A stretch of DNA of 64,000 nucleotides, taken from contig CM077594.1 of the NCBI GenBank assembly GCA_039654915.1, positions 104,112,893-104,176,892 on the forward strand, read 5' to 3'. This document shows positions 49,104-58,884 of the stretch, piece after piece; positions within the stretch are counted from its first letter, which is position 1, and each line of letters opens with the position of its first letter. Position numbers and translations under genes: made by a program. The notes beneath the pieces were generated by a model. The model saw only the letters and a program-made list of their open reading frames with translations, did no database searches and was not told the origin of the DNA. Origin of the DNA: Aquilaria yunnanensis (taxonomy: Eukaryota; Streptophyta; Magnoliopsida; Malvales; Thymelaeaceae).

Positions 49104-49710
49104 CGTATGGCCCGTCCTCGGAATGTTACCGTCGCTCCTGGTGGCCCTCCGGGCTGACGCGTACGAGTAGATCTCTGAGGTTTTGTGCCGTCAGAATGGT
49201 ACGTTTTGGTTTAAAGGTCCGTGGCTCAGCAGCATCATCTGCGTGGTCACGTGCGACCCGCGCAACCTTGAGCACCTTCTCAAGACCAAGTTCGCCCTTT
49301 ACCCGAAAGGCCACTACTTCCGCAACAACGTAAGCGACCTCCTTGGGGACGGGATTTTCAGCGCCGACGATGAGACATGGCAGCGCCAGAGGAAGACGAC
49401 GAGCATCGAGTTTCACTCCGCCAAGTTCCGCCAGCTCACCACCGAGTCGCTGGTCGAACTTGTCCACTACCGCCTTCTTCCCCTCCTCGAAAGCACGGTC
49501 AAAACCTCCACCGCCCTTGACTTGCAAGATGTCCTACTAAGATTAACCTTCGACAACGTCTGCATGACCGAGTTCGGTGTCGACCCACGTTGCCTCCAAC
49601 CGAACCTGCCCGAGATCCCATTAGCTCGGGCCTTCGAGGACGTGATAGAGGCAACAATTCTCCGGTTCGTAACACCGACATGCGTGTGGAAGACGATCAA
49701 GCTCCTTACA
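49104..49710 (+). pseudogene. Captured CYP86B-type cytochrome P450 fragment
   Basis: Translation in one frame gives WPVLGMLPSLLVALRADAYE, a TAG stop at 49168-49170 (where family members have Trp), then ISEVLCRQNGTFWFKGPW, VVTCDPRNLEHLLKTKF, DLLGDGIFSADDETWQRQRK, EFHSAKFRQLT and LRLTFDNVCMTEFGVDPRCL. It ends near FVTPTCVWKTIKLL. This is roughly residues 50-250 of a CYP86B fatty-acid omega-hydroxylase (suberin/cutin pathway). It contains the WxxxR C-helix motif but lacks the start, I-helix, ExxR and haem-binding Cys loop, so no enzyme can be made. After the stop, about 180 codons are open, reading on into non-homologous MULE sequence to 49767. The parent gene is not in the window. Confidence 0.93.
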
Positions 49711-49876
49711 AACAAAGCTAGGTTACAATGTATTCAAAAAGAGACACTAACACATAATTATTTTTAAATACAAGATCAAAAGAAAAATAATAAGGTAAAC
49801 CAAAAGGCACCAGAGGATGCCAGCCAAGAAGAAGATGCACATTTTGCAATTGGAGGTCTTTTGAGGCTCTATCAGA

Positions 49877-50269
49877 TCAACCGGCGTAGAAGCTAGACCG
49901 CATGGCATAGAAAACGGAGAGAGCCAAGTCGGCATTGTTCCGACTGAGCGCCGTGGCGACGAGGAGGCGGCAGTCGGAGGACTCAACGACGCCGCCCTTA
50001 CACCGGCTGGCGTGAGCAATGATTTGAATGGCCTCGTCGGCATCCTGAGCAGCGGAGACTCTGGCAAGCAAATCCTCATCGACGAAGGATTGCTGTTGAT
50101 CCTTGGTTTCCCCTAGAAAAGCGCCGGTCCTGAAGGGACTCGCTCTGAGAAAAGAACGAAGAATAAAAGACAATATAGCGGTGTTTGGGAGTTGTGAAGC
50201 GTCGAGGAGTTTCGTGAAGCGTAATGGAGAGAAGGGGGAGATGAAAGGAGAGGTCAATTTCAGAGCCAT
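49877..50269 (-). pseudogene. Captured N-terminal fragment of a PPR-like organellar protein
   Basis: An intact minus-strand frame of 130 codons with an ATG. The start MALKLTSPFISPFSPLRFTK resembles a plastid or mitochondrial transit peptide. The rest, LLARVSAAQDADEAIQIIAH and LVATALSRNNADLALSVFYA, looks like the start of a helical-repeat (PPR/TPR-like) protein. It stops at FYAG where the family would continue, so it is a 5' gene fragment. The promoter or 5' UTR may have come with it (50270-50300). Naming as PPR-like is inference from helical periodicity and motif flavour. Confidence 0.55.
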
Positions 50270-50587
50270 TCTCCCGTTGCTTCAATCGATCCGTTCACTG
50301 CTCGTGTTTTATGTGGAAAATGCCACATTCAGCCCCAAGCTTCAATATTTTTGTCATTTAAGTTCATGTAAAATGATAACTAACATTTTTGTCACAACGT
50401 CAACGCACGTGACAGTACGTGGCGATCTGAGGGAGCTAAGTGTGCCAGTTAGTAAAGTTTGGGGGCTGAGTTATCCCGAGTTATAGTTGAAGGGGTTAAG
50501 TGTCCTGGTGAATAAAGTTCGGGGGCCAAATGTGGGTTTACGCCTTTTTTCACCGTGAAAGAACCCCAAAAGAAAATGATTTTTCCA

Positions 50588-51816
50588 GGATTAAATCTCT
50601 GAATGATCCTCAAACTTTTTGGAATCGACGCGTTAGTCCTCTAGCTATGAATCAGTATGATTTGGTCCTCTAACTACATGAGTTGGCCCCTTGACTCCTG
50701 CAACTTTGATGAATTAGGAGAATTAAGTTGAACCATGGGAGAGGACCATACCCTATTTTCAATTTCTCGCTCGTCAGAACCAGAATTGTGCTCCCGTACA
50801 GAGATTTCTCACGTCAATTGCCATCAATGACCTCGTTTGGTCGGAGCAGAACGTCTTGAGCTTCTGGTCAATGCATTTCAAAATGTAGTAGTACACTGGC
50901 ATCTACTCGATTAGGTCATCATCGACGAGAACCAAAACCTCGAAAGGTCCCAGAGCGCCACGACTAGCAACGGTGCCGCAGCGCCGTGGTTCTTCACTTT
51001 TGTTTATTCTTTTTATTGCTTCCTCGTCTATCTCAAACTTAGCTTCTATGTCCAGCTACGTGGTCGGCCCAACGTCGAGTGGAACTACAGACCCTACTTC
51101 GATGTTAACCTGGCTAAACTCATGGCTTTGAAGTCCAAAACGCTTTGCCTCGATCACCGGCCATTGAACCATATTTGGTTCCCGTCTTCTTCTTGAGTAC
51201 AATTGTTCTTAGAATTCTTTGTAGTTAAGCAAAAATTAGTTAAGTTAATTACATAATAATCTAGTTGAACTAATCAATTGGATTTGTTGTGGATGATTCA
51301 GGAATGAATCAACATTAATTACCTGAACAGAGGTGCATCCTATTTGAATGTTTGTGTTTTCGTAATCAAATTCTCCAATCCACTCCCACAGAATTCTTCA
51401 TTTGTTCTGATCACAGAATGTCTTTGAGGCATAAAAAAACTCTGTAACCAATCCTTTCTCTGATCCCTATATCATTGCTCGGGTCATCAGGGATCCATGA
51501 ACCGGTCTTCTCATCATAGTTTTGACTGCATAGTGGTATTGCCTCTTGTTGTAAAAGTTAACCTGCACCACATGCTTTACTCCGGGGTCGTTCATCAACG
51601 TGTCGAGCCCGTTCTCTTCCATCTTCGACACCGTCTTCCAACTGTTCCAAAAAGTTTCAATTTAATGGGAGTTTTGGTCACTTGCAGCTCAACAAGCCCT
51701 TTTGGACTAGATTGTGCTACTAGTCAAAGTTAGAGGGCCAAATCGAACTGATCCGTAGTTAAATGACTAAACTGTCCGATTCCGTGAAGTTGGAGGACCA
51801 TTCAGATACTTAAGCC
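50588..51816. mobile_element. Second Pack-MULE, carrying an acid invertase fragment
   Basis: TIRs of about 100 bp: left from 50588 (GGATTAAATCTCTGAATGAT...) matches the complement of the right end (...ATTCAGATACTTAAGCC, 51816). Both contain GGAATCG(A/G)(C/A)...TTAGTC and GATTTGG(T/C)CCTCTAAC. It starts only 43 bp after the end of the first Pack-MULE. A target duplication is not clear (ATTTTTCCA left, TTTTTTACA right). The right TIR end is repeated at 51942-51999 by a tandem duplication. The interior is a GH32 invertase fragment on the minus strand. Confidence 0.82.
50765..51660 (-). pseudogene. Captured vacuolar-type acid invertase (GH32) C-terminal fragment
   Basis: Read on the minus strand in order: ENGLDTLMNDPGVKHVVQ, then after a 1-nt frameshift YDEKTGSWIPDDPSNDIGI, FYASKTFCDQNK, a stop, RILWEWIGEFDYENTN and TSVQ followed by a GT donor at about 51330. 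A non-coding stretch of intron-like sequence comes next. Then WPVIEAKRFGLQSHEFSQVN, VGSVVPLDVG, a stop (Gln to TAG), LDIEAKFEIDEEA, ASRGALGPFEVLVLVDD, a stop, MPVYYYIL and LKTFCSDQTRS. These are conserved GH32 beta-fructofuranosidase blocks spanning the end of the propeller and the beta-sandwich; PVYYY and LKTFCSDQ favour a vacuolar isoform. The catalytic N-terminal part is missing and several mutations disable it. Confidence 0.88.
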
Positions 51817-52126
51817 TTTTTTACACCATAATTAAAAAATAAAAAAATTGCAAAACTCATAGGTCTAACCTACACTTTACTTCTCTATTTAAAAAAAATA
51901 CATATATTTTACCCCTAAAGTAAACATCACATGTATAAGTATTAAATGACCAAACTGTCCGATTTCGTGAAGTTGGAGGATCATTCAGATACTTAAGCCT
52001 TTTTCACACCATAATTAAAAAATAAAAAAATTGCAAAACTCATAGGTCTAACTTAGACTTTACCTCTCTATTTAAAAAAAATACATATATTTTACCCCTA
52101 AAGTAAACATCACATGTATAAGTATT
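51759..52126. repeat. Tandem duplication, unit 183 bp
   Basis: 51759-51941 is repeated at 51942-52126 with about 95% identity by eye. Each unit begins TTAAATGAC(T/C)AAACTGTCCGA and ends ACATGTATAAGTATT. The unit combines the terminal 58 bp of the second Pack-MULE's right TIR with 125 bp of flanking DNA, so the duplication is younger than the insertion. Confidence 0.92.
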
Positions 52127-52198
52127 TAATAAGTTTTTAAAAATAGATGGGGTAATCTCATCATTGCTAAAGTAGACATCACCAAGAAATCAGGAAAA

Positions 52199-52271
52199 CG
52201 CCCACCGTGGGGCTCGAACCCACGACCACAAGGTTAAGAGCCTTGCGCTCTACCGACTGAGCTAGACGGGC
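52199..52271 (-). tRNA. tRNA-Lys (anticodon CTT)
   Basis: The minus-strand 73-mer starts GCCCGTCTAGCTCAGTCGGT and ends GGTTCGAGCCCCACGGTGGGCG. It folds into a full cloverleaf: acceptor GCCCGTC/GGTGGGC, D stem GCTC/GAGC, anticodon stem CAAGG/CCTTG with loop CTCTTAA, T arm with GGTTCGAGCC. The anticodon CTT is at 52238-52236. There is no intron. Internal A box (TAGCTCAGTCGG) and B box (GGTTCGAGCCC) are intact, and a run of T follows on the minus strand only weakly. Confidence 0.97.
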
Positions 52272-52700
52272 TTGTTGGTTGGGTCTCCTCATGAAAATTA
52301 AAAAGGATATCTTTCGTGGGCAACACTTTTCCTGCCGCCAGTGGAATCACAGTCACAGATTCACAATGCAGAACTGTTCGTTGATAAACAGCAGTTAAAT
52401 CATCATGCTAATCAAAGCGCTGACTAGACAAAACCGCCAATTGAACTTAATTAAGCATTCATCAGAAAGGGGAGTGAGTACGTACATGGTAAAGAAATGA
52501 CAAAATTAAGGCTTATTATTGTTTCACTCCACAAATATGAAAATTTACACTTCATCCAAAAACACCACCATGAGATCCAGATGCTCCAAAATGAAGTTTA
52601 TCCCCAGTGAGATGGGTTTTCTGTTTAACAAAACCAAACCATACTTTGATCGTCAGTATATAGTACTGTCCATGAGTAGTCCATATATCACAATCGCTGG
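52272..52700 (-). other. 3' flank of the FUS3-like gene
   Basis: Spacer between tRNA-Lys and the FUS3-like stop codon. It probably contains the FUS3 3' UTR; nothing else is recognised. Confidence 0.5.
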
Positions 52701-54868
52701 CTAGTGGAAGTCATCATCAAGAGACAAGTTCTCATCCGGCACTCCAAAGCTTCCCAGAGATCCGAAGGTCGAATAGTTGGTCGTTGATCCAGCCAAAAAA
52801 TCGAACGAGGACTCACTGGAGAAGGTCGTGTCGTAGACAAATGACATTCCGGTATCATCAAATGTCGGATAGTTGTAGGAGTTGGATTCGCCGAACTCAT
52901 AATCAAGGAGCAGGACATTGTTAACAGCATTAGTTGCTAAATCAGCATACACATCTCGATCAGAAGCCTTCCTAGCCTGGATTAACTGCAAGAGAAAATC
53001 ATAAGCAGTTAAACTAGCTAGGAGTTAAAGAAAAGAAGTTGAAGGGTGCCTTTCTAATACATATATATCTAACCAAAAGATGGAACATACATAATTCAGG
53101 TTCTGGCAGTCTTGGTACACCATGATGAAGTCCCCAAATTGTAAGCCATGAGTGTTAACAAAATCCCCTGACTCAGAAAGTTCCACAGCAATACCAAATG
53201 ACAACTCCATACTAACCGGCTGGACTATTTCGATAAATAACCGAAAACGAAGTAACGGTTCAAAGCTACCTACCTGTGTTTTCAAGCACATACATGCGGC
53301 TGTTGTTATTCGGCCAATATCTGCATATATACCAACAAGTACATAATCGATTGTCGTGTTACGTTATAGCCTTGTATTAATTTGGTGTACATTGATCATT
53401 ATATGCATCATTAATATTTTTGACACTAGCTAGTAACACATGCCAAATTAAAAAAAACACATGTATAAAGTTCCAAGATTCATGCCGTGTTACACCAACT
53501 GTGATATATTGTAGGAACTCGACCAGAAACATGTATATGTATTGTCGTGTTATAATAGCTATCTAGGCAGCCATCCGTTATTAAGACCAAGATAACTGTC
53601 GTACCTATACTTGAAACTCCAAGCATGCAGCCCGTCCAAGTCATCCATGTTGATAATAATCCCTTCTTTATTGTCTAGAACAGGAAGGTGTGCTTCTGCT
53701 GCTTTCTGGAGTACAAACAACTTGATTAACCAACCAATAAGTGTTGTCATATACAGCATATATAGTTAACTATTATGTTAAATTCTTTCACTAGATTAAC
53801 AATACTTGACTATACATAAATATTATATATTTATACATGTGTGAGAGCAATTTTATGAAAAGTAATCAAAATTTGCATAAAATATATGGCAGGAAATTCA
53901 AACCTTGGGGAGTATCATCCTTCTTAAATGACTCACATCACTGTTCTTCAGCTCCTTCTCAAAGAGAAACTTCAATCTCAGGGGATCGATCAGCGCCTTA
54001 ACAATAAAAACGTGGATACATATATAGAATAATTAATCATTTGAAAAGATTAGCATTTTAAACACATTGCAATTAGCTAGCAGATCAGGTATGTGGTAGT
54101 AAATTCCCAATTTAATCCAGCAAAAACAAACATTTGCCTCTATCTTATTAGCACTACATATATTAATGTCCTAAAGCTGTAGCATTAAATTCTCTACCGT
54201 CTACGTACGGCATGTATTTTACTTTTCCCATGCTAGAACAGGAAATTACCGTTAGTTGTAGGAACCTATCCAAGAAAACAGAATGTGGGCAAATATCTAC
54301 CCGAACTTATTAGATTCCAGAAAATAATTACTGGATCACAAAGATCTGGTCCAAATCCATGCGATGGGGTATGTGAACTGCTAATTAAGGGGAAAAAATA
54401 AAAAAAGAAAAGCCTAAAAAAGAAAGCATCTAACTGTAAATAGCTAGGTAACCGATTTCACATCAGAAGAATTATTAACCATGCCATGCCTTTTTCAGTT
54501 ACTCCTACGAAATGAAGTACAAAGAACTGTAACGGGAGAGAAAATATAAACAGTAGTAAACTAACGCAGGACCCAGTTTAACTCACACGTGCGGGTGGAG
54601 GAGCAATGTCAAGCGCTGGCACGTGCGAGGTGCTGGAGGAAGAATTATGAGGACGGAGAAAGGTGATGGTGGAAGGCGATCGCCTCTGCCGCCGGGCCAT
54701 CCTCTTCTTCTTGTGAACAAGAGCGAAACTGGGAAAGCCCGCGGCCGCCAGAAGATCCCGGGTCAAATCCCGACCCGGCCCGGCCCGAGTCTGGTTCATA
54801 TCCCCTCTCTCAGGAACACCTGCCCCGAAAGCACAGGCCTCGTGTCTCTCGTGAAGTCTGGTCATCAT
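52701..54868 (-). CDS. FUS3: FUSCA3-like B3-domain transcription factor
   Basis: Six exons on the minus strand: 54868-54587, 53996-53904, 53705-53605, 53320-53274, 53167-53091, 52985-52701, giving 294 residues (Arabidopsis FUS3 is about 313). FUS3 activates seed-maturation genes through RY (CATGCA) elements with LEC1, LEC2 and ABI3. The N-terminal part has a basic KKKRMARRQRRS cluster (likely nuclear signal). The B3 domain (about residues 103-209) contains FLFEKELKNSDVSHLRRMIL, KKAAEAHLPVL, DLDGLHAWSFKYRYWPNNNS, RMYVLENTGDFV, HGLQFGDFIMVYQD and IQARKAS. The acidic C-terminus ends PDENLSLDDDFH, matching FUS3. The start at 54868 (MMTRLH) is preferred; an in-frame ATG at 55039 would add 57 residues of low conservation. 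A TATA-like CTATATACTAG lies near 55095-55085 and a (CT)n tract upstream of it. Confidence 0.95.
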
Positions 54869-55103
54869 CAGTTGGCTAAATTTTTCTGGGCCAATCCTCA
54901 ATTGGTGGGAGATTGCGGAAAAGGAAAAGAAAAAACAGAAAGAAGAATAGCCAGTGGGCTTTGGCGTTGCTTTGGGTTTCTGTGACTGCTCACTGTGTGC
55001 AGATCGAAACGTGCACGGAGAGGGACGCTCGGCAATCACGAAATGGGTAAGCTTGCTGGGTTTTTTGGTTAAAGAGAAAGTTACTAGTATATAGCTGGGT
55101 GGC

Positions 55104-55128
55104 CTCTCTCTCTCTCTCTCTCTCTCTC
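55104..55128 (-). promoter_or_regulatory. (GA)n tract upstream of the FUS3-like gene
   Basis: About 12 CT repeats (GA on the FUS3 strand) lie 236-260 bp upstream of the chosen start codon and just upstream of a TATA-like sequence at 55085-55095. GA tracts are binding sites for BPC/GAGA factors, which are known regulators of plant embryonic B3 genes; function here is inferred from position only. Confidence 0.6.
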
Positions 55129-55970
55129 GGCCAGGGCCAGAGCCAGCCAGCCCTTGCCCTTCTCAAACTTTGCCTTTCTCTGTTGCTATTTTTAGCAAGG
55201 TTTTTTGTGAGGATCAAGCAGTGGCCCTGGCAACGGCGACATTTGTTTAACCTTTATTCACCATGCCCATCTCATCTCTTGTCCTCGTGGTAAATATAAA
55301 AGTCGCCATTTTTAACGGAGATGGGTAGGGGTGTGGGAAATCTGGAGCTCTACAGGGATTAGGGTTCTGGTGACAAATGGGCGATGAGGATTCATGAGTT
55401 GGTAGGCTTGGGATGAAGATGGTCATGTGGGAAAGTAACTGGGGTTAGGTCTCTGAGCTTGGGGGTGGGTTAGCGTTGAGATTTGGGAAGAGTGTGGTGG
55501 TTAGGAGATGACAAAGGGACGGACGACGAGTGGAAGGTGGAGAGCCTCCAGGTGGTGCAAAAGTTCTGATCCCCAACGACAGAAATCAATGGGGTTTTGG
55601 GCGCATTATTGACGACTGCAAATTAAAACAGACACCAAATTACTGAAAACCCGAAAAGGAGAACGAAAATATATAAAGATAAACTATCTATCTTTCCACT
55701 ATTGTTACTAGCTAGCTCATAGCTTTTCGGCCTTCTTTTGGACGACGAAGATTGGTCTCCGAGTTTTTGAAACGGCTCCATGTCTGATTTGGCTTCAGTT
55801 CATTGCGGGCTCGAGCTCGACCATGGCTTCTTGGAAGATTTCACGTAGTATGGTGTGATATTATACGGTAACTGTTCGGTGCTGCACTCACACCCGAACC
55901 ATCCGTGCGAGTTTTATTCGTCCTTAGCTTTTCTGTGGTTATTATATCACTGTTTAGTTTTAATTTATTA
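55129..55970. other. Upstream region of the FUS3-like gene
   Basis: GC-moderate sequence without a supported gene; it likely contains further FUS3 promoter elements. Short frames at 55099-55293 are not called. Confidence 0.4.
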
Positions 55971-56201
55971 ATCCATCCATTCCAGGGATATTTTTTATTT
56001 TGGGATGACCCAAAATGATAAATCATTTTTCTAAAGAGCAATAAATTATCACTCAATTTCCTTTATTATCCTAAAAAATTTGATATTTTATATGCAATAA
56101 ATGTTTGTGTAAGGGTAAAGTTTAGAATTGTGTTAAAAATCAAAAGTTGCCTAAATATGTATGAAAAAGCAAATGGATCATGAAAATTGGAATGGAGGAA
56201 G
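55971..56201. mobile_element. Stowaway-like MITE, 231 bp
   Basis: The left end ATCCATCCATTCCAGGG and complemented right end CTTCCTCCATTCCAATT are inverted copies of the Stowaway type. TA dinucleotides border both (55969-55970 and 56202-56203). AT-rich interior, no coding sequence. Confidence 0.65.
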
Positions 56202-56359
56202 TATTGTTTTCATAATTAAAAAAATTTAGCCACATATTTTTTGTTACTTAATTAAAATTTTAATTTAATTTAATTTTGAGTTGAGCTTTCTTTGTATTAT
56301 ATTCTTATTATTAAAATGATTAGTTATAATCGAAACATAATACTATCAAATTAATGGAT

Positions 56360-56955
56360 ATTTTTTTTCATTAAAGAATAATTCACTAAAAATTTTCATC
56401 TCTTATCAAACCAAAATTTTAATTTTAATATAAATGATAAATTTATTTAGAAAAATTCACTTTCAATTACAGTAATAATAGACTAAATTACTCGATTAAA
56501 TGATAGAGCTTTTGAATTAAATAACTCATACTACAAAACTCAATTGTCAATAATAAAACGATATAACTAAGACTCAAAAATTATGTTTAATTTATTTTAA
56601 TCAATTAGCGGTATAACAATTAACTTAATAAAGACTACAAAAAGAAAAGAAAAAGTTGATCAAAAAGTTTCAGCACTAAGAGAGAAAATGGAAAAATTTT
56701 AGGTATAAAAGCTCAACAATTGATGATGATCAATGTTTTGCTTTAAAAGATTGGAACCAAGAGAGCAAATAAAAAGAATTTAGTAAAGTAGTTATAAGTT
56801 TAGGGACCAAAAACGTAATGCCGGTTGAACTTAGTGACTAAAATAGGAAAGAGTAAAAATTCATGGATTGAAAACATGTTTTAAACACAATGAAAAGTGA
56901 ACACATTCTGAAACATGGAGACATTGCAACATAGGCCATCAAGACGCTATCATCT
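56360..56955. repeat. Dispersed AT-rich repeat, copy B
   Basis: Same-orientation partner of 4480-5610, shorter and lacking the internal duplication. It ends near 'cataggccatcaagacgc', matching 'ctatgccctcataaaggcaagcg' at the end of copy A. No termini or coding sequence were identified. Confidence 0.6.
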
Positions 56956-57008
56956 TGAAGAAAAGGGACCAAACTTTAGAAATAGATAATTGAGTCCAAC
57001 AAAAAGTG

Positions 57009-57027
57009 GAGGGGGGGGGGCGGGGGG
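57009..57027 (+). other. G-tract, potential G-quadruplex
   Basis: GGAGGGGGGGGGCGGGGGG-type run (57009-57027), the most G-rich point of this AT-rich region. Structure formation is possible but unproven. Confidence 0.5.
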
Positions 57028-57420
57028 AAGCACTAATCATGAACAATGTTTTACACTATTCATGAACAGTGCAAAACGGACGCCTTTCAGAATATAGGTG
57101 TATAGTTTTTACATTGATCTTGTTAACACATATATATGATTCTCATTGTGTGGATTCTATAAATACTTCTCATATGGTAAAATGATCCTTGAAAAAAAAA
57201 AAAGACTCAGTAACAATATGTTTATTTGATATAACATTTATAATTTTTATTTAAAAAAAAGGCATGCATTATGAAAATATAGAATACAAGGTTTATCTAA
57301 ATTGCTAATTTTCTTTGTTTGTAGGCATTTTTTTTTATTTAATTTCTCGTGGTATATCCTTATATATGTAATCAGCTCCCATGGAGAACCAAAATCACAA
57401 GCATTTAATAATTTACATAA

Positions 57421-57752
57421 AGTTCATTTTAACTTAAGTCAGTTAACTTCAAGATGACTTATTTTTATTCTTACATTTTTTTTACCTGGAACTAATTTTA
57501 ATTAAAGGCCAATATTATTTAGTTATAATCATACATTGAAAATACAATTTTTTTAATTTTATTAAAATTTTATGAATTTTTCTAGTTTAAGACGTTAAAA
57601 AAGAAATTTTCATAAAAATTTAACAACACCATGAAAATTTACTTTCAAATGGATTATTGCATTTACATAATATTGGCTTCTAAATGAAATTGGTTTTACA
57701 TAAAAAAATATAAAAATAAAAATAAGTCAATTAACTTAAATTAAAACGAATT
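57421..57752. mobile_element. Palindromic MITE, family member 2
   Basis: Starts AGTTCATTTTAACTTAAGTC and ends (complemented) CCAATTCGTTTTAATTTAAG. Inverted similarity extends about 100 bp inward through 'gacttatttttattctta(c/t)at' and 'ggccaatattat'. It is the same family as 28805-29000. Confidence 0.7.
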
Positions 57753-58879
57753 GGCTCTTCTTAACGCCAGCTAACTCCTAAGTAAATGTGATGAGTGATT
57801 GATATTTTATGATTTATTTTTATAAATGTATGTGTTTGTGCTTAATCATGTAAATTATCTTTTATTTGGTTCACAGACATCCAATAAGTCATCTTTTTTC
57901 CAGTGAAGGTGAATGAAGGACTGGGTATATATGATAACTGGGAGTGCAATGAGCAATTTTCACCATTTTTAAAGAATTTGAGATAATTTGATGGTGGTAT
58001 CTAAACATCTTACATAATAACTTACACGTGTATGTCAATAGGTTGGGTTTAGAGTGAATAGAGTCATTTCCAAACACTCCCCATAATACAAGAGTTACAC
58101 TCAAATCCTCATTACAACTCACAGCGGACAAGGTTTCTTCATCTAAACCCTCTTCATGTTGGGGTAGGTAGAGTCAGTTATTGTATTCGCAATACTCGTA
58201 TAAATGATTCACATAATAGAAATTAAACTAAAATTACTAAACTATTAGTGTAATTTCCTACAAGAAACATTAGCCACGTTGAAAATTCAAAGAAGCAACA
58301 GCAAAAATATGATATCTACCCTTGATTGAAAAGTTTTTCAATCAAAATGGAGCGATGGTGGAATCAAATGGGTTGCTATAGTAGGAAATCTTATTAGAGT
58401 TTTTGTTGGTTTGTGCTATTTTGTTTGCTTTACTAAAGAAAATAGGCCTACAAAAGTAAACGAAGTATTAAATTGCTCATGACAGCAAAGATCTTCGATG
58501 AGTGGTGTGCAATAAAAAAATGTGGTAAAAACACGAATAAACTCGTGACTTTTGGGGATTTGAATTAGGTAATATTATAAATGCTTGGGGGAGGGAGCAG
58601 GCCGGGTTCGAGGAGGGGTAAACCTCTAATCCCAAACCCTCCCTATACCCAATGGATGCATCTACAAAAATTACTCAAACCTAGACCAAATCAACATGGT
58701 TGCCAAAAGAATATATATATGTTGGATAGGATAGGGTATATGTTGGAATTGACATCCCTAAAAATTACATTTTCAATTCTAATAATTTTGACATTTTTTT
58801 CTAAATAAGTCATAAAACTTTTCAGATTTCTAAACAAGTCCTAAAACTCATAAATGGATGCTTTGTTGAGCCTCACTTT
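57753..58879. other. Intergenic DNA
   Basis: No gene is supported. 58590-58650 has a 'gggttcgaggaggggtaaacc' phrase often seen in plant repeats but lacks definable ends. Confidence 0.4.
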
Positions 58880-58884
58880 AATTG

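Larger units (their letters stand above)
48811..50544. mobile_element. Pack-MULE carrying CYP86B and PPR-like fragments
   Basis: TIRs of about 237 bp: 48811 onward (GGCGTAAACCCACATTTGGC...) is the complement of the sequence ending at 50544, about 94% identical by eye. A perfect 9-bp target duplication TTTTTTCAC flanks it (48802-48810 and 50545-50553), diagnostic of Mutator-like transposition. The 1.26-kb interior consists of two host-gene fragments in opposite orientation: a CYP86B-type P450 piece (plus) and an N-terminal helical-repeat protein piece (minus). No transposase is present. High TIR identity suggests fairly recent activity. Confidence 0.96.

Noticed and set aside
54623..54985. 120-residue plus-strand frame
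   Set aside because: It is antisense to exon 1 of the FUS3-like gene.
58581..58660. 'gggttcgaggaggggtaaacc' stretch as a tRNA-like T arm or SINE head
   Set aside because: No cloverleaf or A/B-box spacing could be found around it.
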